Assembly (NCBI GenBank): GCA_965262875.1
Contig: OZ253569.1
Span: 5,518,001 to 5,582,000 of the forward strand
Length of the DNA stretch: 64,000 nt
DNA from: JBALVT01 sp965262875
GTDB taxonomy: Bacteria; Pseudomonadota; Gammaproteobacteria; Pseudomonadales; Halieaceae
Direction of reading: 5' to 3'
Shown: positions 8,262 to 15,527 of the stretch, piece by piece
Position numbering within the stretch: the stretch's first letter is position 1
Layout: each line of letters begins with the position of its first letter
Made by a program: the position numbers and the translations under genes
The notes under the pieces: generated by a model
Databases searched by the model: none
Told to the model about the DNA's origin: nothing
What the model saw: only the letters and a program-made list of their open reading frames with translations

Positions 8262-10095
8262 GTCGAGTGGCAAAGTGGAACTTCCCCACAATGCTCTCCC
8301 AGAACCGTACGTGACACTCTCATGTCATACGGCTCCTATTGTCCAACCGCAGGCAAAATGCCCAGTTGCCAGTGATAAAGCAAATTCGGCTCTCTTTCGG
8401 AGATGCCTCGCAACCACTTTCTTGCTTTGCGTTTGCTTCCTTTGAATCGTTTGTATTTTCTCACAGCCCATTTCACCAGAACTTCGTTCAGATGGGCCAT
8501 CACGCGTTTGAGGGAACTCGGGTAGAAGACCCCGAAGTAGTTCCACCACCCTCGCAATGAGGCGTTAGACTTTTTCGCAATGTCCTCCAATTCAGCATTC
8601 GTCCATCTGCCGATATTCCACTGACTCATTCGTTGTCGAATGTGTTTTGCAGATGTTCGACTAACTGCCGGACTAAAACTGTTGAAGTATTTTCCATTCC
8701 GACTTTTGGCCAGCCGACCTCGAAATACATACCCCAGAAAATCGAATTGGATATTGGGATACTTCCCTCGACGGTTAGCATCTCGGCAATACACAATTTT
8801 TGTCTTCTTCGGGTGTAGATCAAGTCCGCAGGTACGCAGGCGTTCGCCAACGACGTCCTGCAAATGAGCGGCTTCTTCCTGCGAGTTGCAGTGTAGCAGC
8901 CCATCATCGGCATAGCGCGCAAATGGAATGTGCGGAAAGTGCCTTTTCATCCATAGATCGAAGGTATAATGCAGATAGAGATTGAATAACACCGGGCTAA
9001 TGACACCGCCCTGAGGTGTACCCTTGTCTCTCTCCACGATACTGCCATCCTTTCTAACCAACGGAGCCTTTAGCCAGCGCTCGATATACAGTAACGTCCA
9101 GCGACATTGGGTATGATGCCGAACTGCTTTTAGCATCAACGCATGATCAATGTTGTCGAACGCCCCTTGCACATCGAACTCCAGCACCCAACTGTATTTC
9201 CAGCAACGTTGTCGCGTGACTCTGATTGCATCTATCGCCGATTTACCTTTGCGATAGGCATAAGAGTCTGGATGAAAGTGAGGTTCTACAAGCGTTTCAA
9301 ACCGGTTGCGCACAACTGTCTGCGCAATCCGATCGGCTACAGTCGGTACGCCTAACTGGCGAAATTTTCCATCCTTCTTAGGTATCTCTACCCCTCGAAT
9401 CGGTGGTGGAAAATAGCTCCCTGATGAGAGACGGTTCCAGAGCCTGTAGAGATTACTTTTCAGGTTCCCTTCGAACTCAGTTATCGTCTGTTCATCTACT
9501 CCATGAGCACCGCGGTTCGCCTTCACTTGGCGCCAAGCATCAAATACAGCATGCTTGGATATTTCAAACGGTTTTGCTTGACTCATTGGTTCCTCCCAAT
9601 TGGTTGACCAACTTGCTTCGCTGAACAACGCACCCCCTTCGCTCCACCGCCATTACAGCCGCTTCATCACTACTACGGAGTGCTCCGCCCCTGTGCCCTG
9701 CATCGGTACTCTCACCTTCCTGGGACTACCAGTTCGGCTTCTCCCTTCACATCAGGACGACAGGTTCCTATGTTCCACATAATCGCCTGGATATAAGTTC
9801 ACGCCACCTTAATGCCGGTCGCCATCAAGTCAGTAAACAGGTAACTTCTTGATTTGTCCCAGAAAACGGTCTGGTCTCTGGTTTTGACGACATCGGGTAA
9901 AAGCTATCGACACCTCATCGAGTGGTTCGCTTGCGCTCGTCTCCTTATTCCCTACCTGCCATATTTTCTATGACTTTTCCTCAACGCTCACTACCATGTC
10001 TCTTGAACACAGCAGCTTGAGGTGGTTTGACATCCCCTCCTGCAAGGCGATGTCGAGGGGCCTACCCTCATCGATTATGCAGCTTCATAGCACAC
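8262..10095 (-). mobile_element. Intact group II intron inside IS3 orfA
   Basis: About 1,834 nt. Read on the minus strand, it starts GTGTGCTATGAAGC at 10095 and ends TTGCCACTCGAC at 8262, with a classic domain V and VI just before the end. The exons are GCGACGGTCT and TCTTCGCCAAGG. Joined, they read KKATVFFAKETR followed by a stop, the normal carboxyl end of an IS3 OrfA, which fixes both splice sites. Positions 9587-10095 are domain I-III sequence with no gene. This copy lacks the second intron found in the left copy and so provides the empty site. Confidence 0.93.
8336..9586 (-). CDS. Group II intron reverse transcriptase/maturase, intact copy
   Basis: A 416-residue LtrA-like protein beginning at the ATG at 9586 after GGGAGGAACCA. 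The order is RT blocks with PQGGVISP, the catalytic FARYADDGLLHC, thumb, then domain X (GWWNYFGVFY). The stop lies just before domain V. There is no C-terminal HNH domain. It equals the left copy once the inner intron is removed, so it shows what the twintron would produce after splicing. It could also act in trans on the left copy. A TTG 42 bases upstream lengthens the frame but lacks a ribosome-binding site. Confidence 0.93.
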   Translation of the reverse strand: MSQAKPFEISKHAVFDAWRQVKANRGAHGVDEQTITEFEGNLKSNLYRLWNRLSSGSYFPPPIRGVEIPKKDGKFRQLGVPTVADRIAQTVVRNRFETLVEPHFHPDSYAYRKGKSAIDAIRVTRQRCWKYSWVLEFDVQGAFDNIDHALMLKAVRHHTQCRWTLLYIERWLKAPLVRKDGSIVERDKGTPQGGVISPVLFNLYLHYTFDLWMKRHFPHIPFARYADDGLLHCNSQEEAAHLQDVVGERLRTCGLDLHPKKTKIVYCRDANRRGKYPNIQFDFLGYVFRGRLAKSRNGKYFNSFSPAVSRTSAKHIRQRMSQWNIGRWTNAELEDIAKKSNASLRGWWNYFGVFYPSSLKRVMAHLNEVLVKWAVRKYKRFKGSKRKARKWLRGISEREPNLLYHWQLGILPAVGQ

Positions 10096-10369
10096 AGACC
10101 GTCGCTTTTTTTAATATATCTTTCTCCATCTTCAAGCGCCGGTTCTCCTCCCTCAACTGGCGGGTTTCTGCCTGCTCCGGTGTCAGCTTGCCGTTTCCGC
10201 GGAAAGCGTGTCCGTCACTTGATCGTTGATGCTCTTTAACCCAGCGCCCCAACATGGTGGAGTTGATGTCGAGACTTTTCGCCGCTTCAATTCTTGTGTA
10301 ACCCTGATCCAGTACCAGGCTGACGGCATCCAGCTTGAATTCCTTCGGATATTTCTTTCTTGTGTTCAT
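10096..10369 (-). CDS. IS3-family transposase OrfA (HTH), 5' exon
   Basis: DNA-binding subunit of the IS3 transposase. It starts MNTRKKYPKEFKLDAV, with a helix-turn-helix in GYTRIEAAKSLDINSTMLGRW and a leucine-zipper-like segment (ETRQLREENRRLKMEKDIL). At ATV the frame runs into the group II intron; unspliced, only three more residues are added before a stop. Spliced, it ends FFAKETR using 8261 and below. The slippery A7 run is at 10112-10106, upstream of the intron. OrfA is therefore nearly complete without splicing, but OrfAB is not reachable. Confidence 0.88.
10105..10113 (-). promoter_or_regulatory. Programmed -1 frameshift site of IS3 (A-AAA-AAA then G)
   Basis: On the minus strand the OrfA codons TTA AAA AAA GCG contain the slippery heptamer A_AAA_AAA. 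A -1 shift here, on spliced RNA, continues as SDGLLRQGNKVKYVF straight into OrfB with no stop. This is the expected IS3 arrangement for making OrfAB. The intron's 5' splice site is only about ten bases downstream, so any stimulatory RNA structure normally found downstream would be replaced by intron sequence until splicing. Confidence 0.75.
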
Positions 10370-10474
10370 TCTTTAATCTCCAGTTATGGGTATTATCCCT
10401 TAACTGGGTTGTGCAGATCTATTAGACCACCTCAAAGCTCAATGGCACCCGAAGCGAGACAGGAGATGATACCG

Positions 10475-11236
10475 ATGATTGATATCGAGCAACTCAAACA
10501 GCAGGCACTTGAACTGAAGCTCCACGGCGTGCTGGCGCACTGGGGCGAGATCACCGACGAGCAATACCCCTGGCTGGCACAGCTCATCGCCTGGGAGCTT
10601 GCCGAGCGCAAACAGCGCTCACTCGAACGGCGCCTGAGCAGCGCCAGGCTGGGCCGGTTCAAACCGATGAGTGAGTTTGACTGGCAGTGGCCAAGCGCTA
10701 TCGACCCACAAGCGATTCATGCCCTGATGCAACTGGGTTTTATGGACACGGCCAGCAATATTATCCTGCTGGGCAGCAACGGCGTGGGCAAATCGATGAT
10801 CGCCCAGAACCTGGGGTATAACGCTGTCATGCACGGCTATACGGCGCTGTTTACCACCGCAGCGGCGATGCTCAACGACCTGGCAGGTCAGGATGGCGCC
10901 AATGCCCTGCAGCGTCGATTGAAACACTACGCCAAGCCCGCCTTGCTGGTAATTGATGAAGTGGGCTACCTCTCCTACAGCAATCGTCATGCTGACTTGC
11001 TGTTTGAAATCATCAACCGGCGCTATGAGAAATGTTCAACTTTGGTGACAACGAACCGTCCGTTTGGCGAGTGGAATGACGTGTTCCCCAATGCCGCGTG
11101 TGTGGTCTCCCTGATTGACCGTTTAGTCCATCACAGCGAGGTCATCGCCATTGAGGGTGAGTCGTACCGCATGAAGGAAGCGCAGGAGTGTGCGTCGAAG
11201 CGGCGCGAGACCAAAAAGCGAGGAAAGGCTAAATGA
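10475..11236 (+). CDS. istB: IS21-family helper ATPase IstB (AAA+)
   Basis: A 253-residue AAA+ ATPase that helps the IstA transposase choose and join target DNA. It starts at ATG 10475 (MIDIEQLKQQALELKLHG) after ACAGGAG. It has Walker A in ILLGSNGVGKSMIAQN and Walker B in ALLVIDEVGYLSYS, with an arginine-containing segment TLVTTNRPFGEWNDVF. The C-terminus is basic (KRRETKKRGKAK). A frame extending upstream to 10226 runs through IS3 sequence and is not real. The stop overlaps the start of the next small ORF as ATGA. With IstA missing here, it can act only with another copy. Confidence 0.9.
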   Translation: MIDIEQLKQQALELKLHGVLAHWGEITDEQYPWLAQLIAWELAERKQRSLERRLSSARLGRFKPMSEFDWQWPSAIDPQAIHALMQLGFMDTASNIILLGSNGVGKSMIAQNLGYNAVMHGYTALFTTAAAMLNDLAGQDGANALQRRLKHYAKPALLVIDEVGYLSYSNRHADLLFEIINRRYEKCSTLVTTNRPFGEWNDVFPNAACVVSLIDRLVHHSEVIAIEGESYRMKEAQECASKRRETKKRGKAK

Positions 11237-11424
11237 AAACCTTAAAAATCACAACCTACTGGACGGCTGAACAAGCCGATTGTATTTATCAGCTGCTCGG
11301 CGACCTGAGATCGGTACTGTGGGATCACTATGGTGATGAGATTGCGCAACTGTACGAGGAGATCCGGATTGAGCAACAAGAGTACACAGACAGTGTCGAG
11401 GTAAATCATGAGCTGCCGTTCTAG
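11233..11424 (+). CDS. Small conserved ORF behind istB (63 aa)
   Basis: A 63-residue acidic protein starting MKTLKITTYWTAEQADCI and ending SVEVNHELPF. No domain is recognised. The first ATG overlaps the istB stop (ATGA), so it is probably translated by coupling. The same ORF sits in the same place in the second IS21 copy at 31654-31845 with no visible difference. Its middle (YQLLGDLRSVLWDHYGDEI) looks helical. Because it lies inside the IS boundaries in both copies, it may be an accessory gene of this IS21 subgroup. The function is unknown. Confidence 0.6.
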   Translation: MKTLKITTYWTAEQADCIYQLLGDLRSVLWDHYGDEIAQLYEEIRIEQQEYTDSVEVNHELPF

Positions 11425-11606
11425 CCTGTGATCGATTGGAGTTAAGCCGGATCACTGTCGCCTCTTTGTCGTTCTTTTATTCTGCGGCAAATAACTGCGG
11501 GTTTACTGTGGCGCTAACACCCGTTAATGGGGTAGAGCCCATAATCGTCCAGGATGTCCGGCAACAAACTGCCTTGGTGGCGTGACTCTCCGTCCAAGTG
11601 ACGCAT

Positions 11607-11641
11607 AAAAAAATACCCGTATCTGGCGATACGGGTATTTT
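11607..11641 (-). terminator. Rho-independent terminator downstream of tRNA-Ser
   Basis: A perfect 13-bp stem (AAATACCCGTATC / GATACGGGTATTT) with a TGGC loop. On the minus strand it is followed by a run of T, so it fits termination of the tRNA-Ser transcript. A shorter T run on the plus strand may also stop transcription leaving the IS21 remnant. The roughly 85 bases between the IS21 end and this hairpin hold no recognisable gene. Confidence 0.85.
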
Positions 11642-11694
11642 GTCAGACTTTGGCGGTGTTTTCACACAGTCTCCATAAGAGCCCTTTACGTATA

Positions 11695-11782
11695 TGGCGG
11701 TGAGGGAGAGATTCGAACTCTCGAACGGTTGCCCGTTACACGCTTTCCAAGCGTGCGCCTTCGGCCGCTCGGCCACCTCACC
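11695..11782 (-). tRNA. tRNA-Ser(GGA)
   Basis: Read on the minus strand the gene begins GGTGAGGTGGCCGAGCGG and ends CTCCCTCACCGCCA. The anticodon loop is CTTGGAAAG, giving anticodon GGA for UCC/UCU codons. The variable arm is long, as in serine tRNAs, the T loop is GTTCGAATC and CCA is encoded. Length is 88 nt. It has its own terminator downstream. Confidence 0.95.
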
Positions 11783-11835
11783 ATAAGGGGCGGCATCATA
11801 CCATAAGAATTAGAACTTTCCAGCGCCCTGGGGGG

Positions 11836-12654
11836 CTACTGACGGTTTAGACGCGGTTGTGCCTTTTCAGTTGAACTGGTACTGCGGAAAGGGTTTATAT
11901 CCAGGCCTCCCCTGCGCGTATAAAAGGCTTGAATATGGAGGAACTGTGGCTGCGTGCGAGAGCTTATATCAAGGAACATGCGTTCAACACATTGCTCGTG
12001 GTACTCCTGATGTTGCCGATAGGAGATGATGTAACTGAGCAAGGAACGGTGATCCAGCACCGCTCCTTTATAGTGAATCCATAACGTTGCCCAATCGGGT
12101 TGGCCAGTGACAGGACAAAGAGAACGGAGCAAGTGGGTATACAAGGCCTCTTCTTCGATTCTGCTCGAATCAACGATGAGATTGTTGGCATCGGGTTGAG
12201 ATGCCGTCTGAAAGATCTCCAGATCATCTAAAGAATTCCCAGAAAGATTTCCACCGGCGAGCTGTAAATCATCTACCTCAAATAGCTCAAGCGTCAACGC
12301 CCCGCCCGCCGCCTTGCTGATATCGTCTTCCATACAGCGCCTGGCGGCTTCCAGTGATTCGAAGCGGTGGTTATTCAGCGAATTCAGGTAGAGCTTAAAA
12401 GACTTCGATTCAACGATGTTGGCTGTAGTGGCGGGCACAGTGAATCGCCCTACTCTCGCTACAGGCTTGCCATTGCTGTCCAACCAGGACAACTCGTAGG
12501 CGTGCCATAGATCAACTCCAGCAAAGGGCAGTGAATCGCTTAGACCAAGACTGGTTCGGGCAATTGCGCGCGGGATGGGATAGAGAAGTTCAGGGGAATA
12601 AACCTCTACGACCGGCGTATGTTTGCCCAGTAGTAAACCTTTTGAGTCATCCAT
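11836..12654 (-). CDS. queF: NADPH-dependent 7-cyano-7-deazaguanine reductase
   Basis: QueF reduces preQ0 to preQ1 in queuosine biosynthesis for the tRNA wobble base. The protein is 272 residues, the length of the long, two-domain form found in E. coli. The catalytic cysteine lies in LRSLCPVTGQPDWATLWI, and the substrate-binding segment is ESKSFKLYLNSLNNHRF. The C-terminal RRGGLDINPFRS is typical. The start codon lies 7 bases after the stop of the ABC permease gene, so it is probably co-transcribed with the yadGH-like pair. Confidence 0.95.
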   Translation of the reverse strand: MDDSKGLLLGKHTPVVEVYSPELLYPIPRAIARTSLGLSDSLPFAGVDLWHAYELSWLDSNGKPVARVGRFTVPATTANIVESKSFKLYLNSLNNHRFESLEAARRCMEDDISKAAGGALTLELFEVDDLQLAGGNLSGNSLDDLEIFQTASQPDANNLIVDSSRIEEEALYTHLLRSLCPVTGQPDWATLWIHYKGAVLDHRSLLSYIISYRQHQEYHEQCVERMFLDISSRTQPQFLHIQAFYTRRGGLDINPFRSTSSTEKAQPRLNRQ

Positions 12655-12661
12655 GGCCCTA

Positions 12662-13435
12662 CTACTGCCTCAATCTCTTGCCACTATTGAGCAAATGCAT
12701 ACTGAAGCAAAATGCGATCACAGTGAACAAGGTAATCATACCGAAGGCAAAAGGTAGGCTTACATCAGAAACCCCTAAAACCCCGTATCTGAATGCATTT
12801 ACCACGTAGACAAGTGGATTCAACTTTGACACGCCCGCCCAAAAATCCGGTAGTAAATCCATGGAATAGAACACACCGCCGAGGTAAATAAGTGGCGTAA
12901 GGATAAATGTGGGGACTATGGAAATGTCGTCAAAACTGTTGGCGAACACGGCGTTGATAAACCCCGCAAGAGCAAACAATGTAGAGGTCATTAGGACAAT
13001 CACAATAACCACAAAATAACTGTGTATGTGGAAGCTGGTAAAAAATCCGGCAACAATCGTTACGATAATCGCCACCAGTATTCCACGGCTAACTCCGCCG
13101 AGTATGTAGCCCATCAAAATCACATAGTTGGACGTTGGCGAAACGAGTAGTTCCTCTACCGAGTTGTTAAATTTTGCGCCGTAGAAAGAAGAGACCACAT
13201 TGGAGTAAGAGTTAGTCACAATCGCCATCATGATTAGGCCAGGCACCACGAACTGCATATAGGTGAACCCGCCCATATCGCCGATACGTGAACCAATGAG
13301 TGAACCAAATATTACGAAATACAAGGACATGGTAATAGCCGATGGTAAAAGTGTCTGAGTCCATATTCTCAGATAGCGCCTCACTTCCTTGACAAGAATT
13401 GTCATAAACGCAATATACTGCTCTCGCAAACTCAC
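12662..13435 (-). CDS. yadH: ABC-2 type transporter permease (YadH-like)
   Basis: A 257-residue inner-membrane permease of the ABC-2 family with about six transmembrane segments. Conserved features are YMQFVVPGLIMMAIVTNSY, a motif with FNNSVEELLVSPTSNYVIL, and PLIYLGGVFYSMDLLP before the last helices. It pairs with the ATPase encoded just upstream, and the reading frames overlap by four bases. The YadGH pair is widespread in gammaproteobacteria. The transported substrate is not established from sequence. Confidence 0.9.
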   Translation of the reverse strand: MSLREQYIAFMTILVKEVRRYLRIWTQTLLPSAITMSLYFVIFGSLIGSRIGDMGGFTYMQFVVPGLIMMAIVTNSYSNVVSSFYGAKFNNSVEELLVSPTSNYVILMGYILGGVSRGILVAIIVTIVAGFFTSFHIHSYFVVIVIVLMTSTLFALAGFINAVFANSFDDISIVPTFILTPLIYLGGVFYSMDLLPDFWAGVSKLNPLVYVVNAFRYGVLGVSDVSLPFAFGMITLFTVIAFCFSMHLLNSGKRLRQ

Positions 13436-14349
13436 GCTGCGCCCTCCACCAGGTTCACAAACATCTCTTCGAGACGATTCGCGCGATTGCGCATACTGGA
13501 TACCTTTATTCCGGCTTTATCTAAGCCGAGAAACACGTCGTTGATGTTCTGCCCTTTTTGGACCGCGATTTCCAAAGTATGTTGATCAACACGTTTACAA
13601 TCGAAATTGCTCAACGAAACCGTCTCCGGCAACGCCTCGGTGCAATCGAGAATAAAAACTTCCTGATGTAGCTGTTGAAGCAGTGCTCGCATGGAACTGT
13701 TTTCCACTATGACTCCGTTGTTGATGATCGCGATATTGCGACATAGCGCCTCTGCCTCTTCCAGATAGTGAGTCGTCAGGATTATTGTCGTCCCGCTTGC
13801 ATTAATTTCCTTGAGAAAATCCCACATGGTTCGCCGCATTTCAATATCGACACCTGCGGTGGGTTCATCGAGTATCAGTAGCTTGGGTTCGTGTACCAGG
13901 GCCCTGGCGATCATGAGCCGACGCTTCATTCCTCCGGAGAGCATCCGGGATGGGACGTCCCGTTTTTCCCATATTCCAAGCGCTTTTAAGTACTTTTCTG
14001 CTCGTTGTTTTGCCAGGGGAGCCGGAATGCCGTAGAAACCTGCCTGCGCAACTAGAATGTTGTAGCCCTTTTCGAACTGATTGAAATTGAATTCCTGGGG
14101 GACGATACCTATCTGCTTTTTTGCCAGGGGGAAGTTTTCGTCGGTATCAATCCCGAGGACCGAGACCTTACCGGCGCTTTTGGCAACCAGGGAGCAGATA
14201 ATTCCGATGGTTGTGGATTTACCCGCTCCGTTTGGCCCCAGTAAGGCAAAAAAGTCTCCCTGCTGGACTTCCAGACTGATGCCCTTAAGAGCCTCGAAGC
14301 CGTCTCCGTAGACCTTTTCTAGGCCGTTAATGCTCAGTGCTGGTATCAT
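13432..14349 (-). CDS. yadG: ABC transporter ATP-binding protein (YadG-like)
   Basis: ATPase partner of the neighbouring permease. Walker A is LLGPNGAGKSTTIG, the signature LSGGMKRRLMIARAL, Walker B KLLILDEPTAGVD, and the switch His lies in ILTTHYLEEAE. I start it at the ATG at 14349 (MIPALSINGLEKVYGDG), giving 305 residues. The frame remains open to 14490, but the extra N-terminus is not typical of the family and runs into the divergent gene at 14423. The C-terminal ~90 residues are the variable regulatory tail. Confidence 0.9.
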   Translation of the reverse strand: MIPALSINGLEKVYGDGFEALKGISLEVQQGDFFALLGPNGAGKSTTIGIICSLVAKSAGKVSVLGIDTDENFPLAKKQIGIVPQEFNFNQFEKGYNILVAQAGFYGIPAPLAKQRAEKYLKALGIWEKRDVPSRMLSGGMKRRLMIARALVHEPKLLILDEPTAGVDIEMRRTMWDFLKEINASGTTIILTTHYLEEAEALCRNIAIINNGVIVENSSMRALLQQLHQEVFILDCTEALPETVSLSNFDCKRVDQHTLEIAVQKGQNINDVFLGLDKAGIKVSSMRNRANRLEEMFVNLVEGAA

Positions 14350-14422
14350 AGAAATCTGGTCGCTAAGCCCATAAATTGAGCCGCGCATTGTACCTGCAAA
14401 CGGAGCCGCAAACGACAACCCT

Positions 14423-14806
14423 ATGAATGACGAACAATATTTACAGCATTGCACCGAATCACTAGAGCAGTTCAGTAGCGATATGCTCACCAGGACACAA
14501 GCACTGGAAGAAGATGACTCGCTGCGCGAACTGGCCGTAGCATTCGGATCACTCTTTTCGGGGCCGTCCGAAATTTATGCCCAGGGCCAAACACTGGTCT
14601 CAAGGCTATTCATCACCTACCCGGATTTCAGCCCCACATTCCCGCGAGAGCTACTGTGGTTTTTAGGGGGAGATTGCCTACATTTCATGCCGGATGATGA
14701 AATTGAACTGTACCAACAACTCGAAGATGAGAGGTACACCTTGGCTGCCAAGGGCGAGGTTATCGATTTCGCCGAAGCGCGAGCTAAGCTGCTGAAGTTA
14801 CAGTAA
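14423..14806 (+). CDS. PA2817-like conserved hypothetical protein
   Basis: A 127-residue, acidic, probably cytoplasmic protein starting MNDEQYLQHCTESLEQF. It resembles the short proteins annotated as PA2817 family in Pseudomonas and relatives: FPRELLWFLGGDCLHFMPDDEI is the most characteristic stretch, and IDFAEARAKL ends it. No catalytic motif is visible and the function is unknown. It is divergent from yadG with about 70 bases between the start codons, and its transcript would end at the hairpin 14 bases beyond its stop. Confidence 0.65.
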   Translation: MNDEQYLQHCTESLEQFSSDMLTRTQALEEDDSLRELAVAFGSLFSGPSEIYAQGQTLVSRLFITYPDFSPTFPRELLWFLGGDCLHFMPDDEIELYQQLEDERYTLAAKGEVIDFAEARAKLLKLQ

Positions 14807-14819
14807 AAACATGCCCTAA

Positions 14820-14836
14820 AAGCCCTTCGAGGGCTT
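14820..14836 (+). terminator. Short hairpin after the PA2817-like gene
   Basis: AAGCCCT-TCG-AGGGCTT, a 7-bp stem with a 3-base loop, 14 bases after the stop codon. There is no T tract after it; the right arm runs straight into the TTGACG promoter element of the following tRNA unit. It is a plausible weak or Rho-assisted terminator. Confidence 0.5.
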
Positions 14837-14863
14837 GACGTAACCCCGGTCACTACCTAAAAT
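14835..14863 (+). promoter_or_regulatory. Sigma-70 promoter of the tRNA-Glu/Gly unit
   Basis: TTGACG at 14835, a 17-base spacer and TAAAAT at 14858, followed by the GC-rich discriminator GCGCGCC. This is close to consensus, and the discriminator is typical of stable-RNA promoters under stringent control. The -35 box shares bases with the right arm of the upstream hairpin. Confidence 0.8.
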
Positions 14864-14889
14864 GCGCGCCTCTTGTATGAGACTGCTGC

Positions 14890-14965
14890 GTCCCCTTCGT
14901 CTAGTGGCCCAGGACACTGCCCTTTCACGGCGGTAACAGGGGTTCGAACCCCCTAGGGGACGCCA
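14890..14965 (+). tRNA. tRNA-Glu(TTC)
   Basis: 76 nt beginning GTCCCCTTCGTCTAG and ending GGGGACGCCA. The anticodon loop CCTTTCACG gives anticodon TTC, the T loop is GGTTCGAACC, and CCA is encoded. It lies 27 bases after the promoter's -10 box and is followed by a tRNA-Gly-like gene in the same unit. Confidence 0.96.
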
Positions 14966-14979
14966 TTTCGTCAAGATCT

Positions 14980-15084
14980 GCGGGAATAGCTCAGTTGGTA
15001 GAGCGCGACCTTGCCAAGGTGGAGGGGGGACGCCAAGTCTCGCCGGTTCGAAGTCGAATGCGACCCCAGCCGTTTCCCGCTCCA
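14980..15084 (+). tRNA. tRNA-Gly(GCC)-like gene with abnormal 3' half
   Basis: The first ~41 nt are a normal tRNA-Gly (GCGGGAATAGCTCAGTTGG, anticodon loop TTGCCAA), and the last bases TTTCCCGCTCCA close the acceptor stem. Between them are about 29 nt more than a normal 76-nt tRNA-Gly. The anticodon stem loses a pair (GGTGG for GGTCG). No proper T stem can be folded next to the acceptor strand. The stretch GGGGACGCCA repeats the 3' end of the preceding tRNA-Glu, which suggests an unequal recombination product. It is probably a non-functional or reshaped tRNA gene. Confidence 0.6.
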
Positions 15085-15103
15085 TATTTCAAAAACAACC
15101 CCT

Positions 15104-15490
15104 TCAACCCCCAGACCCGTCCAAACTAATCGACGCGCTGTTAATACAGTAGCGCAAACCCGTAGGCTCCGGACCATCTTCGAAGACATGGCCCAGGTGT
15201 GAACCACACTTGTCGCACATGACCTCGGTGCGGGACATTCCGTGGGTTACATCGGTATCCTCACGGATGACCTTAGTGTCTGCCGGTTGAAAGAAACTGG
15301 GCCAACCGCAGCCCGAATCGTATTTGGAATCGGACAAAAACAGCGACTCACCGCAGCATTTACAGTGATAAGCCCCGTCTTTCTTACAATCCCAGTACTC
15401 CCCGGTAAAAGCGCGCTCTGTGCCCTTTTCGCGACATACATGAAACTCATCCGGGGTTAACTTTTCACGCCAATATTCATCATCTTTCAT
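15104..15490 (-). CDS. msrB: Peptide-methionine (R)-S-oxide reductase
   Basis: MsrB repairs oxidised methionine in proteins. The protein is 128 residues long. Two CxxC pairs bind zinc (CKCCGES and CDKCGSH), the SGCGWPSFF motif is present, and the catalytic cysteine is in GLRYCINSASI near the C-terminus. The gene is convergent with the tRNA unit, and its stop lies some 20 bases beyond the tRNA-Gly end. Confidence 0.95.
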   Translation of the reverse strand: MKDDEYWREKLTPDEFHVCREKGTERAFTGEYWDCKKDGAYHCKCCGESLFLSDSKYDSGCGWPSFFQPADTKVIREDTDVTHGMSRTEVMCDKCGSHLGHVFEDGPEPTGLRYCINSASISLDGSGG

Positions 15491-15527
15491 AGAACGCCTC
15501 CTGGAATAGATTAAAGCTCTGTAACTA

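Larger units (their letters stand above)
7336..10434 (-). mobile_element. Complete IS3-family element carrying a group II intron
   Basis: This element runs from TGACGTGGTCCAGC at 7336 to the complement of TGAGGTGGTC at 10434. About 36 bp at each end form an imperfect inverted repeat with a shared ACAACCCAGTTAAG block. It reads leftward as orfA (10369 down), group II intron (10095-8262), then orfB (8242-7367). Without the intron the IS would be about 1.27 kb, normal for IS3. The outer flanks (AAG on the right, GGT on the left) are not a matching target duplication, so recombination or flank loss has occurred. The right end lies inside the tail of an IS21 istA gene. Confidence 0.9.
10435..11519 (+). 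mobile_element. IS21-family element, 3' remnant (copy 1)
   Basis: This segment matches the last third of the IS21-family element at 28806-31940 from the end of istA onward: AAGCTCAATGGCACCCGAAG, then istB, a small ORF and the terminal region to GGCGCTAACA. The missing istA part is replaced by the IS3 end at 10434. The right boundary is the point where the two copies diverge (about 11519). The remnant lacks istA and cannot move by itself, but its istB is undamaged, unlike that of the longer copy. Confidence 0.88.

Noticed and set aside
10226..10474. Upstream extension of IstB
   Set aside because: It runs antisense through IS3 orfA and its terminal repeat; the conserved IstB start is ATG 10475 with a ribosome-binding site.
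11477..11776. A 99-codon minus-strand ORF (MAERPKAHAWKACNG...)
   Set aside because: It is the translated tRNA-Ser gene and its flank, a common false ORF.
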